A stretch of DNA of 29,469 nt. It comes from DATFRX01 sp035630615 (lineage in GTDB: Bacteria; Actinomycetota; Actinomycetes; Propionibacteriales; Nocardioidaceae). Of this stretch, positions 8,183 through 16,113 are shown in pieces. How positions within the stretch are numbered: position 1 is the first letter of the stretch; the number at the start of each line of letters is the position of its first letter. The notes beneath the pieces were generated by a model. That model was not told where the DNA came from. It saw nothing but the letters and a program-made list of their open reading frames with translations, and did no database searches. The stretch is from assembly GCA_035630615.1 (NCBI GenBank), contig DASQKI010000113.1, positions 1 through 29,469 on the forward strand, read 5' to 3'. Made by a program: the position numbers and the translations under genes.

Positions 8183-9043
8183 CTAGAGCCTGTGCAGGGC
8201 TCGTAGCCCGTCGACCAGCGGGGTGGTCGGCCGGCCGATCAGTTGGCGCAGGTCGTCGGTGGCGTCGGCCGAGACGCCGCTGGCCAGGTCGGCGTCGAGG
8301 TTGACGAGGAACGTGACGGTCTCCTCGTCGACGCCCATGGTCCGCAGCGCCGCGGCATGCTCTTCCGACGACAGGTCCTCATAGGTCACCGCGACGCCCG
8401 TGGCCTCGGAGACGGCAGCCGCCAGATCGTGATAGTTCCACGCGACGTCACCGGTCAACTCGTACGCGGCATTGTCGTGTCCGGGCGTGGTGAGGACGAC
8501 GGCCGCCGCCTCGGCGTAGTCGGCGCGGGCGGCGCTGGCGACTCGGCCGTCATGGACGCTGCCGATGATCGAGCCGGTCTGGACCGCCGTCGCCAGGTGC
8601 GGCACATAGTTTTCGTGGTACGAGTTGGCCCGCAAGATCGTGGACGTCAGGCCCGAGTCGCGGATGATCTGCTCGGTGGCTTTGTGTTCGGCCGTGATGA
8701 ATCTCGTACTGGTGTCGGCGTGCGATGCGCTGGTGTAGACGATCCGCGAGACGCCGGCCTGCCTCGCGGCCTCGATGACGTTGCGGTGCTGCTGCATTCG
8801 CTTGCCAAACTCGTTGCCCGAGATGAGCAGCAGGACGTCGATGCCGGCGACGGCGGCGTCGACCGCGGCACGGTCGTCGTTGTCGGCGATTCGGGTCTGG
8901 ACGGTGTCCGGCAGCGCGGCCGCCTTGCCGGGATCGCGGGCGAGGGCGACGACGCGGCCCGGCTCCGTCTTGGTGAGCAGGTTGTCGATGACGAGTGAGC
9001 CGAGGGCGCCGGTGGCACCGGTGACGGCGATGAGGTCCGACAC
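8183..9043 (-). CDS. NAD(P)-binding quinone oxidoreductase, QorB/NmrA-like
   Basis: 286-residue atypical short-chain dehydrogenase. GATGALG near residues 9-15 is the dinucleotide-binding loop. Phrases such as LLISGNEFGKRMQQHRNVI, TSASHADTS and the ending LIGRPTTPLVDGL follow E. coli QorB (NADPH:quinone reductase) closely from memory. It probably reduces quinones or binds NADPH as a sensor. The GTG start at 9043 has GGAGAG a few bases upstream; the frame stays open further upstream but that part is the antisense of the TetR gene. It is divergent from a TetR-family regulator, which likely controls it. Confidence 0.88.
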   Translation of the reverse strand: MSDLIAVTGATGALGSLVIDNLLTKTEPGRVVALARDPGKAAALPDTVQTRIADNDDRAAVDAAVAGIDVLLLISGNEFGKRMQQHRNVIEAARQAGVSRIVYTSASHADTSTRFITAEHKATEQIIRDSGLTSTILRANSYHENYVPHLATAVQTGSIIGSVHDGRVASAARADYAEAAAVVLTTPGHDNAAYELTGDVAWNYHDLAAAVSEATGVAVTYEDLSSEEHAAALRTMGVDEETVTFLVNLDADLASGVSADATDDLRQLIGRPTTPLVDGLRALHRL

Positions 9044-9137
9044 GATTACTCTCCAGGGTGAGTAGCAACTAGACTGACGGGTCCAACAAGCTAGACCCAC
9101 CGGGATATTCCGTTGGTACGCAGGTAGAGTGTCCGAG
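9044..9137. promoter_or_regulatory. Divergent promoter region of qorB and the TetR gene
   Basis: 94 bp separate the two start codons. GGGTC (9079-9083) and GACCC (9094-9098) form a short inverted repeat, and CTAGAC occurs twice 22 bp apart (9069 and 9091). These are candidate TetR operator elements, but the symmetry is weak. A -10-like TAGAGT (9125-9130) lies 7 nt before the ATG at 9138. Confidence 0.4.
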
Positions 9138-9794
9138 ATGGCAAAAACGCGGGCCGAGCCCGGTGGCACGCCGCCGCGTGGGCGGATCGACAAGCGCGAG
9201 GCGATCCTCGACGCGGCCTTTCGCGTGTTCGCCGAGCAGGGATACGACCAGGCAGGTGTCGAGGCGATCGCCGCGGAGGCCGGCGTCGCCAAGGCCACCA
9301 TCTACAACCACTTCGGCGACAAGGAGAGCCTGCTCCGGGCGATCATCTCCGACCTCGCCGAGGGGGCGCTCGCCGAGCACCTGGCGATCGTGGAGCGGCT
9401 CACCGACGATCGCGACCTCCGAGCCGCTCTCGAGGATGTCGGATACGGGCTGCTGGACCGCTACTTCGACGAGAAAACGGTCTGGTTCCGCCGGCTGCTG
9501 GCCGCCGAGATCACGCAGTTCCCCGACCTGCTGGACATCGTGCGCGGGCGTACTGCCGACCGCATCATGGACGCGCTCGCCAATCGGCTGGCTCGCCTGG
9601 CTCTGGCCGGAAGGTTGCGGATCACCGATCCGGTGGTCGCCGCCGACCAGTTCTGGGCGCTGCTCGCCGGGCCCGCCGAGGTGCGCTCGATGATGGGCAC
9701 CAGGCGCATCACCGAGACCGAGCTACGCACCGTCGTGAGCCAGGGTGTCGACACCTTCCTGCGTGCCTTCGGCCCACCTGGCGAGACCGCCTGA
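9138..9794 (+). CDS. TetR-family transcriptional regulator
   Basis: 218 residues. The N-terminal TetR DNA-binding domain is clear: ILDAAFRVFAEQGYDQAGVEAIA, then AGVAKATIYNHFGDKESLL at about residues 46-64. The C-terminal ligand domain resembles the AefR/TetR_C type with FWALLAGPAEVR. As a divergent neighbour it probably represses qorB and itself, responding to a small hydrophobic compound. No Shine-Dalgarno site is seen. A TAGAGT -10 element 7 nt before the ATG at 9138 suggests a leaderless mRNA; a GTG at 9129 in the same frame is the alternative and would add three residues. Confidence 0.88.
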   Translation: MAKTRAEPGGTPPRGRIDKREAILDAAFRVFAEQGYDQAGVEAIAAEAGVAKATIYNHFGDKESLLRAIISDLAEGALAEHLAIVERLTDDRDLRAALEDVGYGLLDRYFDEKTVWFRRLLAAEITQFPDLLDIVRGRTADRIMDALANRLARLALAGRLRITDPVVAADQFWALLAGPAEVRSMMGTRRITETELRTVVSQGVDTFLRAFGPPGETA

Positions 9795-9844
9795 GGCCGC
9801 ATTCGGGGACGGACGGACGAAGGTTCATCATCGAGGCGGGACGT

Positions 9845-9957
9845 TGGTCCTGAAGAGAAGGGCCGCGCGTTGATAGCTGCGTACGTGGCGTCCGGCATAC
9901 GGTCCTGAGCTGACGCACCCAACCCCAGCTTGAAAGGACCGTACCTCCATGCCCAAG
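9845..9957 (+). repeat. Leader of the secreted protein gene, copy A of a duplicated sequence
   Basis: About 104 bp before the ATG at 9949 plus its first codons match 11711-11819 at roughly three quarters of positions by hand, with one indel. Shared blocks include TTGAT, GAGCTGACG and CCATGCCC. Within this copy TACGGTCCT (9898-9906) and AGGACCGTA (9935-9943) form a perfect 9-bp stem with a 28-nt loop. The right arm overlaps the AAAGGA ribosome site, so folding could hide it. Confidence 0.65.
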
Positions 9958-10281
9958 AACCACCTCACTCGCGCCGCCGTCCTGCTCGGCACCGGCGCTG
10001 CGCTCGCCCTCGGCTCCACAGTCGTAGCGACCACCCCGGCATCGGCCGACACGCCGGGATGCGTGACGAAGAACGAGTTTCGCAAGGTGCACAAGGGCAT
10101 GAGTCGCGAGCGGGTCCAGCGCATCTTCGACAACAAGGGCCACCAGACGTACACCTACTGGATCAGTGGCGACCACTACTCGGGCCGCGACTACCGCGCC
10201 TGCCGGCACCCCCAGTGGAGCCTCGTCTCGATCGACTACCTCAACGGCAAGGTCGACTCCAAGTTCGCGTACTGGGGCTGA
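9949..10281 (+). CDS. Small secreted protein with a BLIP/SmpA-like repeat
   Basis: 110 residues with a signal peptide of about 34 residues ending in PASA|D. The mature part is about 76 residues. It contains FRKVHKGMSRERVQRIF, then a YTYWISGDHYSGRDY strand region, a second cysteine, and a KVDSKF ending. The pattern of a GM-x-R-x-x-V helix followed by beta strands and two cysteines resembles one repeat of beta-lactamase inhibitor protein (BLIP) and the SmpA/BamE fold. The two cysteines, C38 and C84, could form a disulfide. Role unknown; inhibitor activity is only a possibility. The upstream leader may fold over its ribosome site. A palindromic repeat follows 15 bp after the stop. Confidence 0.75.
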   Translation: MPKNHLTRAAVLLGTGAALALGSTVVATTPASADTPGCVTKNEFRKVHKGMSRERVQRIFDNKGHQTYTYWISGDHYSGRDYRACRHPQWSLVSIDYLNGKVDSKFAYWG

Positions 10282-10296
10282 GGCCGCGGACGCGAC

Positions 10297-10355
10297 GGAT
10301 GGGTGCGCAGATCGTTCATCCGGCGGTCCGTGGGAAACGATCTGTGCACACAACC
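10297..10355. repeat. 59-bp palindromic intergenic repeat, copy 2
   Basis: Arms at 10297-10317 and 10335-10355 match as reverse complements at 17 of 21 positions around a 17-nt centre, the same loop length as copy 1 at 5538-5596. The two copies align along their whole length with no gap. Here it directly follows a gene end and could also act as a terminator. Confidence 0.85.
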
Positions 10356-10437
10356 GAGTACGCAGCTTCTGGTGCTCGCCGGAGTCGTCGCGCACCGAGC
10401 GATCGGCAAGGCAAGTCGCGGGTTTAGCAATCGCGTT

Positions 10438-10473
10438 GCATCAGATGTGATGCGCACGCAACAGATCTGATGC
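10438..10473. terminator. Hairpin between convergent genes, built on a 20-bp tandem repeat
   Basis: GCATCAGAT (10438-10446) and ATCTGATGC (10465-10473) are perfect inverted arms. The same stretch is also an imperfect direct repeat of period 20: CAGATGTGATGCG at 10442-10454 and CAGATCTGATGCG at 10462-10474. It lies between the convergent secreted-protein and MBL-fold genes and may terminate both. Confidence 0.5.
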
Positions 10474-10484
10474 GGGCGCCCGCG

Positions 10485-11528
10485 TCAGCCGGTGGAGGAC
10501 GGTGGGAGCGACTGCCAATCCGGACGCGGCGGGGCGTCGAAGGCGTGGCAGGCGGCGCGGCCGGCGGTGGCGCTGACCGCGCAAGCTCGGCGTTCGAGCG
10601 CGTTGACGACCTGTGGGGTCGGATGGGCGTCGTCGCCGGCCGTCGTGGCGATGAATGCTACGCAGTGCTTGCCGTGCGGGCGACCGGGCTTGCCGAGGAC
10701 CCGATCCAAGATGCGCGGGCTCAGGCTCTCGGCGCGGCCGTGATGCGGTGGCTGGAAGAACCGCAGCGGTCGCCTGGCGAAGCCGCCGTACTCCGACTTG
10801 AAGAAGTCCGCGGCGTGCTTCAGCGCCGGCACCCCGGCCTCTCCGGTGAAAAGCAGGCGGTGGTCCGCAACCTGGAGGAGCGCCACGGGCGACATGTTGT
10901 CGATCGGGCTGACCTCTCCCGCGTTGGTCAGAGTCTCGACGTGCAGGCGGCTGAGGGTTCGCTCGAAGAGCCCTGCGGCCTTGGTATGAAGCGTCGTCGA
11001 CGGGAACGCGTCGTCGAGCTTGGCGGTGCGCGAGCCAGTGGATCCGCTGTCGCCAATCTCTGCCAGCAGGCGTTGGTAGTAACTCTTCGGCGGCCCCAGG
11101 ATGGCGACCTGGCCATCGAGTCGGGTGACGCCGGAGAAGGGCTCGGTGACCGTCGTCCCCTCGTCGCGAGCCACCGCGAGGAGCCTCTCGAGGGCCGCCA
11201 GGTCGAGCTGGCGGGACGCGTCGGGGTCGTGCGTCTGCGGCTGGTGGACGAGCACCTCGACGACCTCGAGCTGTTCGAGCACGGCGGCCAGTCCCTCCAG
11301 GTGGCGGGCGTCTGGTCGCGTCGCGATCACGAGATCGACGGTGTCGGAGTCGTAGTAGCGCCGGATGTGGTCGACAACATCAAGGCCGGATTCGAGGTCG
11401 CCGCCACCGAGCACAACGATGGCCCGACGGTCCTCGCTCTCGACCATCAGCCGGACGGCGATCGCGCACGGCCCCAGGGCGGCGTCGCCGTAGCGGCGGC
11501 GCACAGGGAGGAAGTCAATCTCGTACAC
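10485..11528 (-). CDS. Metallo-beta-lactamase-fold protein with degenerate metal motif
   Basis: 347 residues. The order of motifs follows the ComEC/Rec2-type MBL domain: a first strand region, TRPDARHLEGL at 70-80, SPVALLQVADHRLLFTGEAG in the middle, and FFQPPHHG later. In active members the first motif is T-H-x-D-x-D-H. Here the first His is Arg (R71) and the second Asp is Arg (R75), and the usual TGD is TGE. The PHHG motif is kept. Metal binding is therefore probably lost or altered. No membrane segments are present, so it is not a whole ComEC. The start is the GTG at 11528, with GGAG 5 nt upstream; the frame stays open far upstream without further support. Function unknown. Confidence 0.7.
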   Translation of the reverse strand: MYEIDFLPVRRRYGDAALGPCAIAVRLMVESEDRRAIVVLGGGDLESGLDVVDHIRRYYDSDTVDLVIATRPDARHLEGLAAVLEQLEVVEVLVHQPQTHDPDASRQLDLAALERLLAVARDEGTTVTEPFSGVTRLDGQVAILGPPKSYYQRLLAEIGDSGSTGSRTAKLDDAFPSTTLHTKAAGLFERTLSRLHVETLTNAGEVSPIDNMSPVALLQVADHRLLFTGEAGVPALKHAADFFKSEYGGFARRPLRFFQPPHHGRAESLSPRILDRVLGKPGRPHGKHCVAFIATTAGDDAHPTPQVVNALERRACAVSATAGRAACHAFDAPPRPDWQSLPPSSTG

Positions 11529-11710
11529 AACGACTCCGCGATCTCGCCATCGCCAGGCAGCCGCACCTGCGACGCGACGGGCCCGCGTTCGGCCACTCGG
11601 TCGGCCGGGTCGAGCCAAGGGGAGAGCATAGGCCAGCTTCCGGACAGCGGTGGCGTCGGGCGTGCCCGACTCCCGTTGTGGCGGACCTTTGGCGATTTTG
11701 GGTGGGTCGA

Positions 11711-11819
11711 TGGTCCCGATGAGAGGGGCCCGGCGTTGATCGTGGCGGGTGTGACCGTCCACGTACGCTCGTGAGCTGACGACCCCAACACACCCGGAAG
11801 GGATAGTACGTCCATGCCC
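11711..11819 (+). repeat. Decayed copy B of the secreted-protein leader
   Basis: Matches 9845-9957 including the ATGCCC start and the GAGCTGACG block. The hairpin is partly kept: CGTAC near 11762 and GTACG near 11806 still pair, but the inner pairs are broken. The frame that follows begins MPETRHVRRVG, similar in style to the MPKNHLTRAAV of the secreted protein, but no signal peptide or BLIP-like part follows. This looks like the relic of a lost paralogue. Confidence 0.5.
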
Positions 11820-12011
11820 GAGACCCGGCATGTTCGCCGCGTCGGCCGGCCCGTTCGCCTGGGGGGTGAGCGGGAACCGTGTTCTGGCGCTGATCCTGGT
11901 CGGGTCGTGGTGTGCCGCCGCAGCGTCCCCACGGGCAGTCCCTCGACGGCCCATCCGATCGCCGAGTCTGGCGAGGTGCTTCGTCAAGTCGTTGTGAGGG
12001 CGGTGGAGAGC

Positions 12012-12017
12012 TACCCT
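12012..12017 (+). promoter_or_regulatory. -10 element for a probable leaderless SNF2 transcript
   Basis: TACCCT fits TANNNT and ends 7 nt before the GTG at 12025, where transcription would start. The gene has no well-placed Shine-Dalgarno site (the nearest, GGAGAG at 12004-12009, is 15 nt away). Confidence 0.45.
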
Positions 12018-12024
12018 TGCGACG

Positions 12025-15000
12025 GTGACCGACGGCTGGGCTGACGCGTGGACCGATGACGCGCTCCGTCGTCGGTTCGGTGAGGCGACGTATGAGCGGG
12101 GTGCGGCGTACGCCAGGGCCGGCCGGGTCGGCGGGCTGTCGACGGCCAACGACTCGCGGATGGTGGTCGCCGAGGTCAGTGGGACCCGCGAGACGCCGTA
12201 CCGCACGGTCATCATCCTCGACGCCGACGTGTCGCACGCGTCGTCCGTTGTCGCGACGCACTGCACCTGCCCGGTCGGGGTCGAGTGCAAGCACGCCGCG
12301 GCGGTGATGATCGCGGCCCGAGACGACCTGTCGGGTGCGCTGGCCGGCGAGGCCGCCTGGGAGCGCGAGGTCACGGCGCTGTTGGAGTCCCGCGAGCCGG
12401 CCGGAGACCGGCCGATCGCGTTGCAGTTCGAGCGGACGACGCCACGGACGAGTTTCCGCTGGGCCGCCGGGGGAGAGATGTCGGGGCGGCTGGTCAAGAT
12501 GCGCCCGGTCATCCGCGGCCGCAGCGGGCGATGGATCCGCACCGGGGCCACCTGGCAGGAGATGCGGCATGCGTACGCGACCCGCGGATACGTCGCGCAG
12601 CATCGCGACGTGATGCGGCAGCTGGTGTCGGCCTACGACGCGCACCGCAGCACGGGCTGGCGCGGCAACCAGACCGCCGATGCGGTCGACCTCGGCGACT
12701 TCGGGCCGGGCCTGTGGGGGATGCTCGAGCGAGCCCAAGACGCCGGCGTGGAGTTCGTCGCGGTTCGACCGGACGACGGGCCGATCCGGCTCGCCACGGC
12801 GACCGCCGAGGTAAGGCTCGACCTAACCCGGGCAGTGGCGGCGGATGCGACCCTGGCGGCCGAGGTGACGATCGACGGCCGTCGAGTCCCGGATGCGGCG
12901 CTCGCGCTGATCGGCAGCCCGCCACATGGCGTCGCCGATCTCAGCAAGGGCATCATGCTGGCGCGACTCGACCAGATTCCGAGCCCGCGGGTCGCCGGGC
13001 TGCTCGGACAGCAACGCCAGGTCGAGATCCCGGCCGGCGAGCTCGATCGGTTCCTCGGCGACTACTACCCGGCGCTACGGCAGCAGATCACCGTCAGCTC
13101 GTCGGACGACAGCGTCGAACTGCCCGAGATCGAGCCGCCGCGGCTGCTGCTCACGGTCCGGCCGGAGTCGCACGACGCGATGTGGATCGAGTGGTCGTTC
13201 GCGTACGCCGCTCGCCGAGTGCGGCTGGCCGGCGCCGATCGCTTCCCGGCGCGAGACACCGATGCCGAGCGGCGCCTGCTCGCCGAGCTGACGATCCCCG
13301 ACGAGCTGGCCACGCGGTTGTGGACCGAGGGCGTGGGGACGCGACTCGTGCCGGCCCAGCGGCTGAGTGGGTACGACGCGGTCCTCCTCGTCGAGTGGGG
13401 CCTCGACAGCCTCCGCGAACAGGGCGTCGACGTCGAGGTGCTCGGGACGCTGCCCGACTACCGTCCCGCCGCGGAGGCGCCGGTCATCGAGGTGTCGGCG
13501 ACCGAGTCCGACGACGAGATCGACTGGTTCGACCTGCGGGTGTCCGTGTCGGTCGACGGGCACGACGTACCGCTGGCGTCACTGCTCGCTGCCCTCGCGG
13601 CCGGCCAGACGCTGCTCGTACTCGAAAACGGCACGTATCTGCCGCTCGACCAGCCGGAGCTGGAGCGCCTGCGGCGGATCGTCGATGAGGCACGGGCGCT
13701 GGTCGACAGCGACGGCGACGCGATCCGGATCAGCACTTACCAGATCGGCATGTGGGAGGAGCTCACCCAGCTCGGCGTCGTCGACGTCCAGAGCGAGCGC
13801 TGGCGTCGCGCCGTCGACGGACTGATGCGGCTAGAGGAGGCGCCGGTCGAGGACGTGCCGCAGGGCATCAAGGCGGAGCTCCGGCCGTACCAGGTCGACG
13901 GCTATCAGTGGCTCTCGTTCCTCTGGCAGCACGAGCTCGGCGGCATCCTCGCCGACGACATGGGCCTCGGCAAGACCGTGCAGACGTTGGCGATGGTGTG
14001 CCGAGCCGTCGAGTCGGGCGATGCGAAGGCGCCGTTCCTCGTCGTCGCGCCGACCAGCGTCGTGCCCAACTGGACCCACGAGGCCGAGCTGTTCGCGCCG
14101 GGCCTGCGGGTCGGCGTGGTGAGCGAGACGGGGGCCAAGCGGGGGCAGTCGCTGGCGGAGGTGGTGGGGGAGTCCGATGTAGTCGTCACGTCCTACACGC
14201 TGCTCCGGCTGGAGGCGAAGGAGTACGCCGAGCTGCCGTGGAGTGGCGTCGTGCTCGACGAGGCGCAGATGGTCAAGAACCATCGGGCGAAGTCCTATCG
14301 CAGCGTCCGCATGATCCCGGCGCCGTTCAAGGTCGCGCTGACGGGTACGCCGCTCGAGAACTCGCTGATGGACCTCTGGTCGCTCCTGTCGATCGTGGCG
14401 CCCGGGCTGTTTCCGGATCCGAAGCGGTTCGGCGAGCACTTCCGCAAGCCGATCGAGCGCGGCGACGCGGAGCTGCTGGCGACCCTGCGGCAGCGGATCC
14501 GGCCTCTCATGCGGCGGCGGACGAAGGAGCAGGTCGCCTCGGAGCTGCCGCCGAAGCAGGAGCAGGTGCTCGAGATCGCGCTGCACCCACGGCATCGCAA
14601 GGTGTACGAGACGCATCTGCAGCGCGAGCGACAAAAGCTCCTCGGCCTACTCGGCGATGTGGACCGCAACCGGATCGCGATCTTCCGGTCCCTGACGTTG
14701 TTGCGGCAGTTGAGTCTGCATCCGGGGTTGGTGGACGAGAAGTACGCCGCGGTGTCGTCGAGCAAGATCGACGCGCTGGCCGAGTACTTGCTGGAGGCGG
14801 TGAGCGAGGGGCATCGGGCGTTGGTGTTCAGCCAGTTCACCGGGTTCCTTGGGTTGGTGCGGGCCCGACTGGATGCGGAAGGCATCGCGTACTCGTATCT
14901 CGACGGGCGTACGCGCAAGCGTGAGGAGCCGATCGGGGCGTTCAAGCGTGGCGAGGTGCCGGTGTTTTTGATCAGCCTGAAGGCCGGGGGCTTCGGGCTG

Positions 15001-15267
15001 AACCTGGCCGAGGCGGACTACTGCTTCGTCCTCGACCCGTGGTGGAACCCGGCGGCTGAGGCGCAGGCGGTCGATCGGGCGCATCGGATCGGGCAGGACA
15101 AGACGGTGATGGTCTATCGGATGGTGTCGGCGAACACGATCGAGGAGAAGGTCATGGCGCTGAAGGAGCGCAAGCAGGCCTTGTTCGACCGGGTCATGGC
15201 CGACGACGGAGCACTGTCCGGCGCGCTGACGGTTGAGGAGATCCGCGGGCTCGTGGGACTCGAGTGA
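12025..15267 (+). CDS. SNF2-family helicase with N-terminal SWIM zinc finger
   Basis: 1080 residues. The SWIM finger is C80-x-C82-x5-C88-x-H90 (CTCPVGVECKH). A long middle part matches the bacterial SNF2-associated region. The SNF2 ATPase core begins near residue 625: DDMGLGKT (644-651) is the Walker A region and DEAQ at 745-748 is motif II. Helicase C motifs end with QAVDRAHRIGQ (1014-1024). It is a DNA-dependent ATPase/translocase of the HepA/RapA-like bacterial group. Its role is not fixed by sequence; such SWIM-SNF2 proteins are widespread in actinobacteria, and some relatives occur in defence loci. A broken duplicate of its 3' end lies at 16114-16215. Confidence 0.93.
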   Translation: MTDGWADAWTDDALRRRFGEATYERGAAYARAGRVGGLSTANDSRMVVAEVSGTRETPYRTVIILDADVSHASSVVATHCTCPVGVECKHAAAVMIAARDDLSGALAGEAAWEREVTALLESREPAGDRPIALQFERTTPRTSFRWAAGGEMSGRLVKMRPVIRGRSGRWIRTGATWQEMRHAYATRGYVAQHRDVMRQLVSAYDAHRSTGWRGNQTADAVDLGDFGPGLWGMLERAQDAGVEFVAVRPDDGPIRLATATAEVRLDLTRAVAADATLAAEVTIDGRRVPDAALALIGSPPHGVADLSKGIMLARLDQIPSPRVAGLLGQQRQVEIPAGELDRFLGDYYPALRQQITVSSSDDSVELPEIEPPRLLLTVRPESHDAMWIEWSFAYAARRVRLAGADRFPARDTDAERRLLAELTIPDELATRLWTEGVGTRLVPAQRLSGYDAVLLVEWGLDSLREQGVDVEVLGTLPDYRPAAEAPVIEVSATESDDEIDWFDLRVSVSVDGHDVPLASLLAALAAGQTLLVLENGTYLPLDQPELERLRRIVDEARALVDSDGDAIRISTYQIGMWEELTQLGVVDVQSERWRRAVDGLMRLEEAPVEDVPQGIKAELRPYQVDGYQWLSFLWQHELGGILADDMGLGKTVQTLAMVCRAVESGDAKAPFLVVAPTSVVPNWTHEAELFAPGLRVGVVSETGAKRGQSLAEVVGESDVVVTSYTLLRLEAKEYAELPWSGVVLDEAQMVKNHRAKSYRSVRMIPAPFKVALTGTPLENSLMDLWSLLSIVAPGLFPDPKRFGEHFRKPIERGDAELLATLRQRIRPLMRRRTKEQVASELPPKQEQVLEIALHPRHRKVYETHLQRERQKLLGLLGDVDRNRIAIFRSLTLLRQLSLHPGLVDEKYAAVSSSKIDALAEYLLEAVSEGHRALVFSQFTGFLGLVRARLDAEGIAYSYLDGRTRKREEPIGAFKRGEVPVFLISLKAGGFGLNLAEADYCFVLDPWWNPAAEAQAVDRAHRIGQDKTVMVYRMVSANTIEEKVMALKERKQALFDRVMADDGALSGALTVEEIRGLVGLE

Positions 15268-15341
15268 CCGCGCAGTGATCGAACGATTGTGGCTGCAGCC
15301 GCGCTGACGCTCGGCGTGCTGGGCTCGGCGGGCCCGATGCG

Positions 15342-15347
15342 TACAGT
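15342..15347 (+). promoter_or_regulatory. -10 element for a probable leaderless sortase transcript
   Basis: TACAGT ends 6 nt before the GTG at 15354. No Shine-Dalgarno site is present in the space, so the mRNA most likely starts at the GTG. Confidence 0.5.
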
Positions 15348-15353
15348 GAACGG

Positions 15354-16067
15354 GTGGGAGCATTGCGCCTGGTCGCGCTGATCGTCGGCGGCGCGCTGGT
15401 TGGGTCCGGGTGCGGTGCGAGTGATCCGGCCCGCGCGCCGGACGCCGCCGAGGCCGTCGCACCCGCCCGCGAGTCCGCACCGGTCCCCGCCCCAAGGCCG
15501 ACGACCGATCCGTCTCCGCCGCCCGATGCCACCCCTACCCCCGCGACCACCGAGCCGCGTCGGGCGAGGCTCAGCATCGCCCGGATCGGCGTTCGCGATC
15601 TGCCGGTCATGCCGTACCGCGGCCGACCCGACGACGGACCAGGCACTCGGATCCAGAACGGCGGGTTTGCCGCCAGCCCGTACGGTCCGCGCGGCGGCGA
15701 AGGGCCCGGCGCGATCGGAAGCTACCTCGTGACCGCGCACCGTACCTCGTCGACGCGGGCGTTCGAGTTCCTGCCCGAGCTGCGCCGCGGCGACCGGGTG
15801 CGGGTCGAGGCTGGCCGGTTCCGCTTCGTCTACGAGATCGTTGAGACCCGGTCGACCTCGTTCCGGTCCGAGCGTTCGTTGCGCCAGCAGTCCGCGGCCG
15901 TGCCCGGCAGGCCGAGCGCCGAGCCGACCAAGGCGTACATCACGCTTTCCACCTGCGCGACTCCCGAGGACCACGCGGCGGGCAACTGGTGGTCCGACCG
16001 ATTCGACAACCCTGAGCACCGCATCGACAAGATCGGCGTCCTCGTCCGGACGTTGCCGCTCGGCTGA
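15354..16067 (+). CDS. Sortase-family transpeptidase, class E/F-like, lipoprotein-type N-terminus
   Basis: 237 residues. A hydrophobic N-terminus ends in VGSGC with a possible lipid cysteine at residue 20, followed by a Pro/Ala/Thr-rich linker to about residue 70. The sortase barrel follows, with catalytic H129 (LVTAHRTS), C201 (TLSTCATPE) and R223 (EHRIDK). The TLxTC motif and the single N-terminal anchor suit class E or F sortases of actinobacteria. It should act at the outer membrane face on a cell-wall sorting signal, but no substrate with an LPxTG or LAxTG tail is in the window. The lipobox has Gly at -3, which is unusual, so a simple transmembrane anchor is the alternative. The gene lies between the SNF2 gene and a broken copy of that gene's 3' end. 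Confidence 0.87.
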   Translation: MGALRLVALIVGGALVGSGCGASDPARAPDAAEAVAPARESAPVPAPRPTTDPSPPPDATPTPATTEPRRARLSIARIGVRDLPVMPYRGRPDDGPGTRIQNGGFAASPYGPRGGEGPGAIGSYLVTAHRTSSTRAFEFLPELRRGDRVRVEAGRFRFVYEIVETRSTSFRSERSLRQQSAAVPGRPSAEPTKAYITLSTCATPEDHAAGNWWSDRFDNPEHRIDKIGVLVRTLPLG

Positions 16068-16113
16068 GCGACTCCGAAGGCCCGGGCCTTGTCGCGTCGT
16101 GCGTTTCGCGGCG

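Larger units (their letters stand above)
11529..12024. other. Intergenic region between divergent MBL-fold and SNF2 genes
   Basis: About 500 bp. It contains the second copy of the secreted-protein leader (11711-11819) and then about 200 bp with no recognisable product. A 76-codon frame from the ATG at 11814 and a 55-codon frame from 11830 exist, but neither resembles a known protein. A -10-like TACCCT at 12012-12017 lies 7 nt before the SNF2 GTG, suggesting a leaderless transcript. Confidence 0.55.

Noticed and set aside
11814..12044. A 76-codon frame starting MPETRHVRRVG
   Set aside because: It has the start region of a duplicated leader but no signal peptide or known domain afterwards, and it overlaps the SNF2 start. 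Treated as a relic.
10485..12551. A longer form of the MBL-fold protein (688 residues)
   Set aside because: The part upstream of 11528 runs through the duplicated leader and antisense to the SNF2 start, with no family similarity.
15270..15300. A third copy of the 59-bp palindromic repeat near the SNF2 stop (GATCGAACGATTG)
   Set aside because: Only short arm-like pieces match and the central 17 nt are absent; it could be chance.
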